Shown here: in pieces, positions 16,312 to 24,647 of the stretch
How positions within the stretch are numbered: position 1 is the first letter of the stretch
How the letters are laid out: each line of letters starts with the position of its first letter
From: Bdellovibrionales bacterium
GTDB lineage: Bacteria > Bdellovibrionota > UBA1018
Direction: 5' to 3'
Assembly: GCA_947380295.1 (NCBI GenBank)
Contig: CANCQK010000005.1
Location: 99,294-163,293 of the forward strand
Length of the DNA: 64,000 bases
Notes under the pieces: generated by a model
Seen by the model: the letters and a program-made list of their open reading frames with translations, nothing else
The model's database searches: none
Told to the model about the DNA's origin: nothing
Translations under genes and position numbers: made by a program

Positions 16312-16437
16312 TCACCGCGAAGCTAATGCAAAAACTTGCTTGAAGGCTTCCAAAACCTCTTTTGAATCTCTTTTGCTCAAATGTCCACAGCGCTCAAGCA
16401 GTAGGCCATTATCCAGGGTTAGAAACAGTTCCTGCTC
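16312..16437 (-). pseudogene. Remnant of a gene 3' end, possibly MazF/PemK-like
   Basis: On the minus strand a frame ends at TGA (16314-16312) and encodes about 41 sensible residues (TLDNGLLLERCGHLSKRD, KEVLEAFKQVFALA). The pattern GxLS...EVLEALKxxF resembles the C-terminal helix of MazF/PemK toxins, but the evidence is weak. Upstream the frame runs straight into a REP-like copy at 16433, and no start codon or N-terminal domain is visible. This looks like the leftover of a gene broken by repeat insertion or deletion. Confidence 0.3.
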
Positions 16438-16472
16438 GCGATAGGGACGGAGCTCAATTTGGCTACGTCCCC
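16433..16472. repeat. REP-like element, copy 4, full hairpin
   Basis: The most complete copy. GGGACG (16444-16449) pairs with CGTCCC (16466-16471), with inner AGC/GCT around TCAATTTG, giving an imperfect hairpin with single-base bulges as in REP sequences mobilised by RAYT transposases. Its first 23 bases are identical to copy 1 at 14093. Confidence 0.7.
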
Positions 16473-16483
16473 ATTCCTTCTCC

Positions 16484-16522
16484 TTGACTATACTCCATAA
16501 ATTGCGTCAAAATATGGAGTAT
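16484..16522 (+). promoter_or_regulatory. Promoter with inverted repeat reaching start codon of second DUF4143 gene
   Basis: A TTGACT -35-like hexamer (16484-16489), then a CAAAAT -10-like box (16508-16513), would start transcription at or next to ATG 16521. ATACTCCATA (16490-16499) and its complement (16513-16522) form a 10-bp inverted repeat whose right arm covers the start codon. There is no ribosome binding site. The same arrangement occurs at the first paralogue. Confidence 0.5.
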
Positions 16523-17681
16523 GTTCCAGAGAGAATTAAAAGTAAAAAGTGATGAAAGCTTCTTCTTGTTTGGTGCACGCGGCACAGGTAAATCGACCTG
16601 GTTAGAGCAGAATTTTGACCGCAATGAGTGTATTTGGTTAGATCTTCTGGATTCTGAAGTCGAAGATCGATACATGAAAAATCCCAAGTCGCTTGAAAAT
16701 GAAATCGCTCTTCTGCTGAAGAAGAATCACAAGATTTCTTGGGTGATTATTGATGAGATTCAAAAGGTTCCTCGACTCCTTGATAGCGTTCATCGCTTAA
16801 TAGAAAGTAAGAGAATCCGCTTCGTGCTGACCGGATCATCGGCGAGAAAACTAAAGCGTGGACATGCCAATTTATTAGGGGGCCGAGCAGCGCTCTTTGC
16901 CCTATACCCGCTCACAGGTAAAGAACTGGGCGAGGATTTTGATTTAGATTCCGTGTTAAATTGGGGTTCGCTGCCCCGAATTCAGAACGCCGATCAATCT
17001 CTAGAAAGGATCCGTCGACTGAAGAGCTATTGTCAGATTTATTTGAAGGAGGAGATTCTAGTTGAGCAACTGGTGAGGAAGTTACCTCCCTTCAAGGGCT
17101 TCCTAGAGGTATCTGCGCAAATGAATGGAAAACTTCTTAATTATGAATCCATTGGACGCGATATCGGAGTAGACAATAAAACGGTTCAATCTTACATCTC
17201 CATTTTGGAGGAAACATTTCTAGGCCAAAGACTTTATCCCTACCATGCGTCGATCAGAAAAAGTCAAAAGCAGGCGCCTAAATTTTATTGGTTTGACGGA
17301 GGCGTGCAGCGTTATTTAGCAGGGAGTATTCGAAGTCCTCTCGTTCCTCAAACCTCTGCCTATGGAGAGGCCTTTGAAGCCTGGGTGATCAACGAACTGG
17401 TCCGCCATTGCTCCTATCACGAGCTCGATTATCAGTTTTCCTATCTCCAAACCCGCAATGAGCTCGAAATTGATTTGATTCTGAGTCGTGGGAAAGAAGT
17501 GCTAGCCATTGAAATTAAGTCGAGTCCTAGAATCGACCCAGTGGAGGTTCGTAAATTAGAAGCTTTGGCCACGGATTTGCCAGGTCAGCCTCGAATTTAC
17601 TACTTGTCTCAAGATGTGAGTCGCCAAGAAATCGGAAGGGTCATTTGCCTACCTTGGTACGATATTTTTTCTGAAATTTAA
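16521..17681 (+). CDS. DUF4143 AAA+ ATPase, second paralogue
   Basis: 386 residues, clearly homologous over its whole length to the protein at 14183. Walker A FGARGTGKSTWL, Walker B WVIIDEIQKVP, LTGSSARKLKRGHANLL, winged-helix segment NYESIGRDIGVDNKTVQSYI, and a C-terminal nuclease-like core (ELEIDLILSRGKEVLAIEIK). Both the DNA context and the operator-like repeat at the start are shared, so the pair probably arose by duplication or serial insertion. Role uncertain; the family is frequently accessory. Confidence 0.85.
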   Translation: MFQRELKVKSDESFFLFGARGTGKSTWLEQNFDRNECIWLDLLDSEVEDRYMKNPKSLENEIALLLKKNHKISWVIIDEIQKVPRLLDSVHRLIESKRIRFVLTGSSARKLKRGHANLLGGRAALFALYPLTGKELGEDFDLDSVLNWGSLPRIQNADQSLERIRRLKSYCQIYLKEEILVEQLVRKLPPFKGFLEVSAQMNGKLLNYESIGRDIGVDNKTVQSYISILEETFLGQRLYPYHASIRKSQKQAPKFYWFDGGVQRYLAGSIRSPLVPQTSAYGEAFEAWVINELVRHCSYHELDYQFSYLQTRNELEIDLILSRGKEVLAIEIKSSPRIDPVEVRKLEALATDLPGQPRIYYLSQDVSRQEIGRVICLPWYDIFSEI

Positions 17682-17689
17682 GGGGGGGA

Positions 17690-17714
17690 AAGGGGACGGA
17701 GCTGAACTTGGCCC
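17690..17714. repeat. REP-like element, copy 5
   Basis: AAGGGGACGGAGCTGAACTT followed by GGCCC, between the second ATPase and the transposase. It carries the same GGGGACGGAGCT core and lies 26 bases before the transposase start, the usual side for a RAYT-linked repeat. Confidence 0.65.
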
Positions 17715-17739
17715 AGTTCTTTCATCTGTAGAATTCCCT

Positions 17740-18459
17740 ATGCGTGTATCCCGTTATCAAGTCTTGTCCCAACCTACTGGAATTGTTCATTTGTTCTGGA
17801 AATGCCACAACAGTGAGTACTTATTCGACCGCACAGGGGCAAAAAAATTGTTCTTTCAGAGTTTGGTTTCCGGTCTAAAGCACCGAGGATCGGACGATTC
17901 AGTGAAACTCCACGCCTTCTGCCTAATGAGTAATCATATTCACCAGCAGATGAGTTACTCAGACGGAGCAACCAAGCTCTCTCACGTGATGAGAGTGGCT
18001 CACGGGACTTTTGGAATGCGCTTCAATCGGGCCTTCAGCCGCTCCGGAAAGGTGGCGAACGAGCGCCCAAAAACTCCATTAGTGGGTGGCACAGAGGCCG
18101 AAATGAGGGTTCATTTTTACATTGAGGCAAATCCGATCCGCGCAGGCATGGTCAAGCCAGATCAGCTGAGGTATTACTTCTGGAGCTCGTATCGTTTCTA
18201 CGCTCATGGAGAGGTTGATGAATGGACCAAGCACATTACCCCTCCTCAATGGTACATCGAACTTGATAAGACCCCTGAGGGGCGTCAGAGAGCTTATCGG
18301 GTGCTATTTCGCAAGTACCTTGAACAAACTACTGCAAGCTGGACTCAGTTTTTAAGTCACTTCATCGGCGATGCACTTTGGGTAAGAAAAATGGAGACCG
18401 CTCTGAAAGAGCAATTGTGCGCCAGAGCATCAGCCATTGCTCGTGCTTCCCCGGCATAA
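17740..18459 (+). CDS. Y1 (IS200/RAYT-like) transposase
   Basis: 239 residues. The HUH nuclease motif is visible as LMSNHIHQ, and the family's NPIRAGMVKP and WSSYRFY segments follow, typical of REP-associated tyrosine transposases. The usual Tyr-x-x-x-F-N stretch reads GTFGMRFN here, so the Tyr normally seen in that stretch may be replaced by Phe; activity is uncertain. There are no IS-type ends; instead REP-like palindromes with the same core occur on both sides and through 14.1-18.8 kb, which fits a domesticated element that spreads short palindromes. Confidence 0.85.
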   Translation: MRVSRYQVLSQPTGIVHLFWKCHNSEYLFDRTGAKKLFFQSLVSGLKHRGSDDSVKLHAFCLMSNHIHQQMSYSDGATKLSHVMRVAHGTFGMRFNRAFSRSGKVANERPKTPLVGGTEAEMRVHFYIEANPIRAGMVKPDQLRYYFWSSYRFYAHGEVDEWTKHITPPQWYIELDKTPEGRQRAYRVLFRKYLEQTTASWTQFLSHFIGDALWVRKMETALKEQLCARASAIARASPA

Positions 18460-18530
18460 CAGGCTTAAGTCATCGTTCAAATGAACTTCGATTTTCTCAG
18501 TTCCGCCCTGGGGAAGGGCGAAGTGTATCT

Positions 18531-18568
18531 AAAAATCCCTAGGATCGCCTGATTTCTAGGGCATTTTT
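18531..18568. terminator. Bidirectional-type terminator after transposase
   Basis: AAAAAT-CCCTAG (18531-18542) pairs with CTAGGG (18556-18561) and continues with ATTTTT after a single-base bulge. A-tract on one side and T-tract on the other fit termination in both directions between the transposase and the convergent hydrolase gene. Confidence 0.6.
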
Positions 18569-18694
18569 ACGGCAGAGTCACAATCAAGCGTTTGGAGACT
18601 CCAAAATCGGAGCGCAGGGCTGGTATTTTGTTCCATGACGCATCAATCGCGCCCGAGAGATTCAAACTAAATACCCGCAAGTGGTCTAATTAGC

Positions 18695-19216
18695 CTAAGT
18701 CCCGAATTTAGATGAAAATTTGGCTCCGTCCCCTTTCAAGAGCGCGATCGCGCCCAGGATCTCCGTCACGATAAAAAATGGATGCCCGATGCTGAGTAAG
18801 TGGTGAGAGAGTGAGGGGTGCGGGGAGGTTGGAAATGCGCCGGAGAGGGGCCAGAGGAGCGGAATGTGGGAGATGCCTGTGAAGTGCGGCAGTCCAGTGC
18901 ATTGATCAGTGATGAGGTCGAGGGCGAAGTGGGTGGCGACTCCCCAGGTGAGGGCTTTGAAGAAAAGTGGGTGTTTGTACCTGCTTAAGCCCCAACAGAG
19001 TGTGAGGAAAACCAGGGTATGCCCAAGGCTTCGCGTTCCGTGTATGAGGGGGAGCGCGGCACCCTGAAGTCCAGTGGACCAAGAGAGGGTATAGTAGGAG
19101 GCCTTGTCGATCAGGTCGGGGAGCAGGCAGCCCAGCCAGAACGCTTTTCTGGGAAGGTGCTTGATCTGTCCTTGAGCGAGTCGAGTGCCAAACCCTAGGT
19201 GACCCAGGATAAACAT
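18695..19216 (-). CDS. YdjM/DUF457-like membrane-bound metal-dependent hydrolase
   Basis: 173 residues with about four hydrophobic segments. Conserved features of the family are visible: HLGFG near the N-terminus, GCLLPDLIDK, GTRSLGHTL and ATHFALDLITD, whose His/Asp residues are the proposed metal ligands. Function of the family is poorly known. The last residues (KGDGAKFSSKFGT) are encoded by REP-like copy 6, so the gene's 3' end has been rewritten by the repeat. It lies 26 bp downstream of the transketolase genes on the same strand and may be co-transcribed. Confidence 0.7.
   Translation of the reverse strand: MFILGHLGFGTRLAQGQIKHLPRKAFWLGCLLPDLIDKASYYTLSWSTGLQGAALPLIHGTRSLGHTLVFLTLCWGLSRYKHPLFFKALTWGVATHFALDLITDQCTGLPHFTGISHIPLLWPLSGAFPTSPHPSLSHHLLSIGHPFFIVTEILGAIALLKGDGAKFSSKFGT
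18713..18738. repeat. REP-like element, copy 6 (inside hydrolase 3' end)
   Basis: Reverse orientation: the complement reads TTGAAAGGGGACGGAGCCAA and continues into AATTTT. It shares the GGGGACGGAGC core with copies 1-5 and is translated as the C-terminus of the hydrolase gene. Confidence 0.6.
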
Positions 19217-19242
19217 GAGTGGTTCGGGGCCTGTGCTGAGGG

Positions 19243-20199
19243 TTACTGTGCCTTGAGCTCAGCGGCGATTCGTTTTTCAATCGCGTGGGCTGAGATCCCG
19301 TGCTTCTCGTAAAGGTCGGCAGGCTCGCCGCTCTCACCAAACTGGTCTTGGATTCCCAACATAATGAGGCGCGGGTGTTGAGATACGGTAGCTAGGGTTT
19401 CAGCAACGCAGCTTCCTAGTCCGCCGATGACCGAATGGTCTTCCACGGTGACCATAAGTCGCGTGGTTTGCGCTAGTTTGAGAGTGGTTTCCGAGTCAAA
19501 GGGCTTGAGGCTGTGGGCGTTCCAAACGGCAGCCTGGATGCCTTGGCTTTTCAGCTTTTCAGCGGCGGCTACTGATTCACCTACGGTAGCTCCCGAAGCG
19601 ATCAAGACGACGTCAGATTTCTGAGGGGCTGCTCCGGGTTGGGGTCTTACCTGCATGAGTTTGCAGGGTTCGAACGGGCGATCCTGAGGGTAAAGATCCG
19701 GCAGGTTTTGTCGGGTGAGCCTCAAGTAGGCTGGACCTTTCCACTCCTTCACGAGATAGTCCATGATGAGCTCGGTCTCGCGCGCGTCCATAGGCTGAAA
19801 CACGCCCATCGTAGGGAGTGCCCGCATCAAGGTAATGTCTTCGAGGCCCATTTGGCTGTGGCCATCGTCGCCAATGCCTACGCCGGCGTGGGTACCGATG
19901 AGTCGGATATTCGCTTGAGAATAAGCTGCGCTTAGGCGAATGGTGTCATATCGACCTGTGATGAAACACCCAAAGCTGCACAAGAAGGGGAGCTTGCCTG
20001 TGAATGCAAGACCGGAGGCTACCCCAATCATGTTCGCTTCTGAGATCCCCATTTCGTAAAAACGAGCTGGGAATTTCTTCGCGAAGAATTCGCTCTTAGT
20101 GGACTTCGAAAGGTCGGCATCGAGCACTACGATTTCAGGGTGAGTCTCGCCGAGTTTTGCCAGGGATTCTCCGAATGCTTGACGGGTTGCCTTAGCCAT
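19243..20199 (-). CDS. Transketolase, C-terminal subunit
   Basis: 318 residues covering the Pyr and C-terminal transketolase domains. ISEANMIGVASGLA provides the catalytic Glu that activates thiamine diphosphate, and GDDGHSQMGLEDITLMRALP is the conserved substrate loop. It works with the N-terminal subunit encoded just upstream (8-bp overlap) as a split transketolase in the pentose phosphate pathway, moving two-carbon units between sugar phosphates. Together the pair is about 610 residues, close to a usual single-chain enzyme. Confidence 0.93.
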   Translation of the reverse strand: MAKATRQAFGESLAKLGETHPEIVVLDADLSKSTKSEFFAKKFPARFYEMGISEANMIGVASGLAFTGKLPFLCSFGCFITGRYDTIRLSAAYSQANIRLIGTHAGVGIGDDGHSQMGLEDITLMRALPTMGVFQPMDARETELIMDYLVKEWKGPAYLRLTRQNLPDLYPQDRPFEPCKLMQVRPQPGAAPQKSDVVLIASGATVGESVAAAEKLKSQGIQAAVWNAHSLKPFDSETTLKLAQTTRLMVTVEDHSVIGGLGSCVAETLATVSQHPRLIMLGIQDQFGESGEPADLYEKHGISAHAIEKRIAAELKAQ

Positions 20200-21073
20200 G
20201 GTTCATACCTCGTGAAAGTTCTGCAATTGCTTGTTCAGCTTGTTCGGGGGTGGGGACCGCGCCGTGCCAAGCGATATTGTTTTCCATAAAGGACACGCCC
20301 TTGCCTTTGACGGTGCGGGCAATAATGAAAACGGGTTTTTTGCTGCCCTGCGTCTGGAGAGTGCGGGCCTCCTGATAAGCTTTTAAAATCTGATCCCAGT
20401 TGTGACCGTCGATCTCAATGACATGCCAGCCAAACGCTTTCCATTTGTCAGCAAGAGGTTCCAGAGGCATGACTTGGTCGACGGGACCATCGATCTGGCC
20501 ATTGTTGGCGTCCAGAATCGCGCAAAGATTGGAGAGTTGGTATTTTGAGGCAGAGAGCGCGGCTTCCCAGATCTGGCCTTCTTGAATTTCGCCATCGCCC
20601 AACATGCAAAACACGCGGGCTGGGGTGCCCTGGAGTCCCATTGCCATGCCTTGAGCGACAGAGAGTCCTTGCCCAAGGGAGCCAGTGGAGGCTTCCACAA
20701 TGGGTAATCTCACGCGGTCGGGGTGGCCCTGGAGTCGGCTTCCGGTCTGCCGAAGGGTCTTGAGTTCATCAGGTGAGATGAACCCTTTTTTAGCTAAAAT
20801 TGCGTAAAGAGCTGGAACTGCGTGCCCTTTAGAAAGGATGAATCGATCCCGATGGGGGTCGTTCATGTGGCTAGGTTCGGCACCCTTCATTTCGCTGAAG
20901 AATAGTGCAGTAATTAAGTCAATTGCCGAGAGGCTGCCGCCGGGGTGTCCTGACTTGGCCTGGGTCAGCATTTTGATGATTGTGATCCGAAACTCTTGAG
21001 CTAATTTTGCTAATTCCTGGCTTTGCATAGGGCTAGCACGATACCATAAATTAGAGGCGACGGATACGGTCAT
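20192..21073 (-). CDS. Transketolase, N-terminal subunit
   Basis: 293 residues forming the thiamine-diphosphate PP domain. KSGHPGGSLSAIDL, SKGHAVPALYA and the cofactor motif GDGEIQEGQIWEA ending in DANNGQIDG are intact. ATG 21073 is chosen because AGAGG lies 5 bases upstream; a second in-frame ATG at 21028 fits the family start but has no ribosome binding site. The start is only 34 bp from the divergent MFS gene, so their promoters must overlap. It is translated together with the C-terminal subunit. Confidence 0.93.
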   Translation of the reverse strand: MTVSVASNLWYRASPMQSQELAKLAQEFRITIIKMLTQAKSGHPGGSLSAIDLITALFFSEMKGAEPSHMNDPHRDRFILSKGHAVPALYAILAKKGFISPDELKTLRQTGSRLQGHPDRVRLPIVEASTGSLGQGLSVAQGMAMGLQGTPARVFCMLGDGEIQEGQIWEAALSASKYQLSNLCAILDANNGQIDGPVDQVMPLEPLADKWKAFGWHVIEIDGHNWDQILKAYQEARTLQTQGSKKPVFIIARTVKGKGVSFMENNIAWHGAVPTPEQAEQAIAELSRGMNHG

Positions 21074-21107
21074 TGAACCTCTGAAAGGGAATTGTTAGGC
21101 TAGAGGA

Positions 21108-22484
21108 ATGATTCGAAAATGGTGGGTGCTTTCCGCAGTTGCATGCGGGACATTCATGGCGACTCTGGACTCGAGTATTGTCAATATTGCCCTACCGACT
21201 TTGACAAAAGAATTCGGGGTGGATCTCGATCACGTTAAGTGGGTGGTGATTTCCTACTTAGTGGTGATCACGTGTCTACTGCTTCCTTTCGGTCTTTTGT
21301 CCGATCAAAGGGGAAGAAAGCCTGTTTTTCAGGTTGGCTTTCTCGTTTTCGTGATGGGTTCGGCCCTCTGCGGGCTAGCTTTTAACTTACCCCTTCTGGT
21401 GACTTTTAGGATGATTCAGGCCATGGGCGCCTCCATGTTGATGGCGAATGGCCCTGCAATTATTACGAGTACCTTTTCTAAAAAAGAACGGGGCACCGCT
21501 CTGGGAACTTTGGCGATGGTGGTGAGCGCCGGTTTGATGATGGGCCCAAGTTTGGGTGGGGTACTGATTGGCAAGATGGGCTGGCGGAGTATTTTTTGGA
21601 TTAATGTTCCGGTCGGCCTCTTGGGGATCGTTCTAGTCGAAATTTTTATCAAAAAAACAGCGCCCACTCGGAGTCAGGGGGCGTTTGACTGGACTGGGGC
21701 AATTTTGCAAACTCTGATTTTGCTCCTGTTTATTGGAATTTTTGGCTTGCCCGCTCGCACCGCTACTGCTCCTGTTTTCGCTGGTTTTCGTTGGATTGCA
21801 TTAGCGCTTTTGTTTGGTCTTTCGGTCTTGTTTATTCGGGTCGAAGCAGTGGCTAAAAATCCGTTATTCGATTTGTCTTTATTTCGACACCAAACTTTTT
21901 GGACGTCGATTTTGGCAAGTTTTTTGACTTTCGTAGCATTTTCAGCGGTGACCGTATTGATGCCCTTTTTTCTTCAAGAGGAGCTTCATTTCTCGCCTCA
22001 ACGGGCTGGGTTTTTTATGACCGCGATTCCAGTGATTATTTTTGTAGTAGCTCCTCTCAGCGGGCGTCTGTCTGATCGATTTGGGAGCCGCTGGTTGAGC
22101 TCAACGGGGAGCGGCGTAGGGGTGATGGGGCTTTGGTTACTCGCGGGGATGATGGGAACTGGGATAGACGTTTTGTCTTCTCAGTGGCTGATTATATCGA
22201 CGCTGGGGTTGATTGGATTATCGATCGGTTTGTTTCAATCACCCAATAACAGTGCAATTATGGGCTGTGTTCCGATGGGCAAATTGGGTGTGGCTTCTGC
22301 TCTGTTGGCGACTGTTCGTAATCTGGGTTTGGTGACTGGGACAGGATTCTCAACAGCATTGTTCTCTTGGTTTTATCATGAGACTGGGGATTACCTTTCG
22401 TCATTTAGGGTGACCCTGTTTATTGCCGGATTGATTGCTGGGGCTGCATTTGCGGCTTCGCTCGGAAAGGTTAAGTCATCATGA
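21108..22484 (+). CDS. MFS drug exporter, DHA2 (EmrB/QacA-type)
   Basis: 458 residues of mostly membrane helices, about 13-14 segments. The N-terminal FMATLDSSIVNIALPTL is the signature of the DHA2 family, and the loop 2-3 motif LLSDQRGRKPVF is present, as is GPSLGGVLIGKMGWRSIFWINVP (motif C region). These are proton-driven exporters of drugs or dyes. There is no membrane-fusion partner; instead a thioredoxin-like protein overlaps its stop by 4 bp (ATGA), suggesting an unusual joint task. AGAGGA precedes the ATG. Confidence 0.88.
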   Translation: MIRKWWVLSAVACGTFMATLDSSIVNIALPTLTKEFGVDLDHVKWVVISYLVVITCLLLPFGLLSDQRGRKPVFQVGFLVFVMGSALCGLAFNLPLLVTFRMIQAMGASMLMANGPAIITSTFSKKERGTALGTLAMVVSAGLMMGPSLGGVLIGKMGWRSIFWINVPVGLLGIVLVEIFIKKTAPTRSQGAFDWTGAILQTLILLLFIGIFGLPARTATAPVFAGFRWIALALLFGLSVLFIRVEAVAKNPLFDLSLFRHQTFWTSILASFLTFVAFSAVTVLMPFFLQEELHFSPQRAGFFMTAIPVIIFVVAPLSGRLSDRFGSRWLSSTGSGVGVMGLWLLAGMMGTGIDVLSSQWLIISTLGLIGLSIGLFQSPNNSAIMGCVPMGKLGVASALLATVRNLGLVTGTGFSTALFSWFYHETGDYLSSFRVTLFIAGLIAGAAFAASLGKVKSS

Positions 22485-23473
22485 GTGCGGTTAGAGGAGA
22501 AAAAGAACTCACTGCTCAAGAAGCCATCGCGCTGGCTCAACAGGAGCTTTCTCCTTTTTGGTTTGGCTCCGAACCTCTTTTGATTGGCCTCGATCAAGGG
22601 GGTCAAGTTCAGGTTTTTCCTTTAGAACGTGATTTTTCCAAGCAGCTTTGGTTAATTATAGTCGTCGACCCTGCGTCGTTTTGGGGTGACTCAGTCTTCG
22701 ATATAGTTCAAGAGTTGGAGAGTCGCTATCGAGTTCTCGCACTAAATATCTTGATTATTTATTCTGTAAAGTATCAGTTTCAGAAAAGCCCCAATGCAGC
22801 TCGTAAGTGGGTGCCCGAGAAAAAGACGACGAGTGTTCAGTGTTTTGATGTGAACTGTCACCTGGCTGCTGGATTTCGCGCAGTGGAGTTACCCAAAGTT
22901 TTGCTTTTTAAAGAAGGGGTCCGCCTTTTCGAAACATCGAGCAAAGGGTGGGTTGCTGAGGCGGACGAACAAATTCAAAAAGCCTTGCGGATGACGGAAC
23001 CTGGTTTACCTCTCGCACCAGTGATCTCCATGGTGGATGGGGTGATTTATGACACTTCTTCGGTTAATTTTAATTCAAGCAGCCTGGCTATCCCTGGTTT
23101 TAAGCTTTTGGGAAATTGGCATCATGACCAAGAAAAAGTTTGGACCGATGACCCGGCTGCTCAACTGAGTTTTATCAGTCCCGCGAGTGAGGTGTCGATT
23201 TTGGCTCGACCAAAAGAGGACTTAGAAATAGTGCCTCATTTTTTAGTGGAGTTGATGGGCCTGCCTCCTTACGACGCGGTTCGAGGCGGCAGCTTAAGAG
23301 TCTCAGAGAGTTCAGATCTCGTTGTTCAGGTGAAAGACGCTAAATTTTATTCATTGTTGACTGGATTGCCTGCGAATGAGCGGAGCGTCTCGCTTCGTTT
23401 TGAGAATGTTAAAAAGTGTCCGATTGAGATTTATGGGCTTCGTTTTGGCGAAAAGATGAAAGCTCGGTCGTAG
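22481..23473 (+). CDS. Thioredoxin-fold protein with DipZ-like C-terminal domain
   Basis: 330 residues, no signal peptide. About 50-175 has a thioredoxin-like order (LWLIIVVDPASFWGD, RYRVLALNILIIYS, AVELPKVLLFKEG) but no CxxC at the active position; the only Cys pair is CFDVNC at about 121-126. About 200-325 (FKLLGNWHHDQEKVW, GGSLRVSESSDLVVQV, FENVKKCPIEIYGLRFG) resembles the C-terminal carbohydrate-binding-like module of DipZ/NHL-type redoxins. It is translationally coupled to the MFS exporter. Without a classical CxxC, redox activity is doubtful; a binding or sensing role is possible. Confidence 0.55.
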   Translation: MSAVRGEKELTAQEAIALAQQELSPFWFGSEPLLIGLDQGGQVQVFPLERDFSKQLWLIIVVDPASFWGDSVFDIVQELESRYRVLALNILIIYSVKYQFQKSPNAARKWVPEKKTTSVQCFDVNCHLAAGFRAVELPKVLLFKEGVRLFETSSKGWVAEADEQIQKALRMTEPGLPLAPVISMVDGVIYDTSSVNFNSSSLAIPGFKLLGNWHHDQEKVWTDDPAAQLSFISPASEVSILARPKEDLEIVPHFLVELMGLPPYDAVRGGSLRVSESSDLVVQVKDAKFYSLLTGLPANERSVSLRFENVKKCPIEIYGLRFGEKMKARS

Positions 23474-23478
23474 AGTTT

Positions 23479-24645
23479 TTAGCTTTTAAGTTTTTGAGCA
23501 GATTCCGCGCAATTTTTCCATTCCAATCGAGCTATTTCGTCGGTTTCCTGTTCAAACCGCTGTTGAATGAGGGTGACGATTTCTTGGTACTCAGGTTCAG
23601 ATTGAATCTCGTAGGCTGAGTAGAGGCTGGGCAGAGCGTTCGTCAAAGCGATTGCAAGATTTCTACTAAACTGTGCAGGCTTGACCCGATTGAGAGCAGA
23701 GGTTTTAATTCGTGTGCGATAGTCATTTTGGGTCTCTCTGAGGAGGCCTAGCCAGTGATGAAGGAGCGTCGCATTGTCTCCGGCGGTAGTTTCAAGTTGA
23801 GGGGTTTGTTCTGCTGCGCGGACGGCCTTGAAGTTGAAAGGACATGCCTCCTGGCATAAGTCACATCCGGCAATCCAATTTTTTATTTTTGATTTTTTGT
23901 CCTCCGGAATTTCCAGGGCACCCCGCTTTTCGAGAGTCCAATAGGCGATGCAGTGATTGGAGTCGAGGGTTCCAGGTTCGATGAGGGCTTGCGTAGGACA
24001 GGCCCCTAAGCAGCGAGTGCAATTGCCGCAGAAGCTGGGCAGCGGCTGTGGGCCTTGGCCGGTTCGCTGGTTGATGAGAACTTCTGCTAAAAATAAATAG
24101 CTGCCGAGTTGGGGGTGAATGAGGAGTGTATTTTTCCCGATCCACCCGAGTCCCGCTAGAGAGGCCCAGGTGCGCTCCAAGATAGCGCTCGTGTCGACAC
24201 AGACTTTCCAGTGAAGGTCAGGAGCAGAATCAGGCTTGATCCATTGGGCTTGCACTGATTGCATGACGGCTTCGAGGCGTTGTGCGATTTGCTCATGATA
24301 GTCGGGGCCTTGGAGGTAGCGAGCGTAGCGCGCTCCCTGGTCTGGCGAGGGGGCTCCAGCCATCTGAGCGGGGTAGGGTAAAGCGACGCAGAATAGACTT
24401 TGGGTCTGAGGAAATACGAGGCGTGGGTCAGCGCGTCGGTCGCGTCCACGAACGAGGTACTCCATCTTGCCGGCATATCCAGCATCAATCCATTGGTCGT
24501 AGCGGTCTAGGTGAAGCGCAAATCGGGCCTCAGGGTCCTGGAGAGCCAGGTCCAGGTCGATTGCTCCCGCAACCGGAAATCCTGCCGCCTTGGCTTCTTG
24601 TGCTAAGAGCGGGAGGAGTTCCATCGTGGACGAGGGTTGATCCAA
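23479..24645 (-). CDS. queG: Epoxyqueuosine reductase QueG
   Basis: 388 residues. Last step of queuosine synthesis: cobalamin-dependent reduction of epoxyqueuosine to queuosine in tRNA. The B12/catalytic region VCVDTSAILERTWA and AGLGWIGKNTLLI is intact, followed by two 4Fe-4S motifs, CGNCTRCLGACPTQAL and CDLCQEACPFNF. The C-terminal third is a helical HEAT-like region, as in the full-length form. It follows rimO by 2 bp on the same strand, grouping two tRNA/ribosome modification enzymes that both use Fe-S clusters. Confidence 0.95.
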   Translation of the reverse strand: MDQPSSTMELLPLLAQEAKAAGFPVAGAIDLDLALQDPEARFALHLDRYDQWIDAGYAGKMEYLVRGRDRRADPRLVFPQTQSLFCVALPYPAQMAGAPSPDQGARYARYLQGPDYHEQIAQRLEAVMQSVQAQWIKPDSAPDLHWKVCVDTSAILERTWASLAGLGWIGKNTLLIHPQLGSYLFLAEVLINQRTGQGPQPLPSFCGNCTRCLGACPTQALIEPGTLDSNHCIAYWTLEKRGALEIPEDKKSKIKNWIAGCDLCQEACPFNFKAVRAAEQTPQLETTAGDNATLLHHWLGLLRETQNDYRTRIKTSALNRVKPAQFSRNLAIALTNALPSLYSAYEIQSEPEYQEIVTLIQQRFEQETDEIARLEWKNCAESAQKLKS

Positions 24646-24647
24646 TC

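Noticed and set aside
17740..18459. Complete insertion sequence with terminal repeats
   Set aside because: No paired ends or target duplication found; only REP-like palindromes, as expected for a single-copy RAYT.
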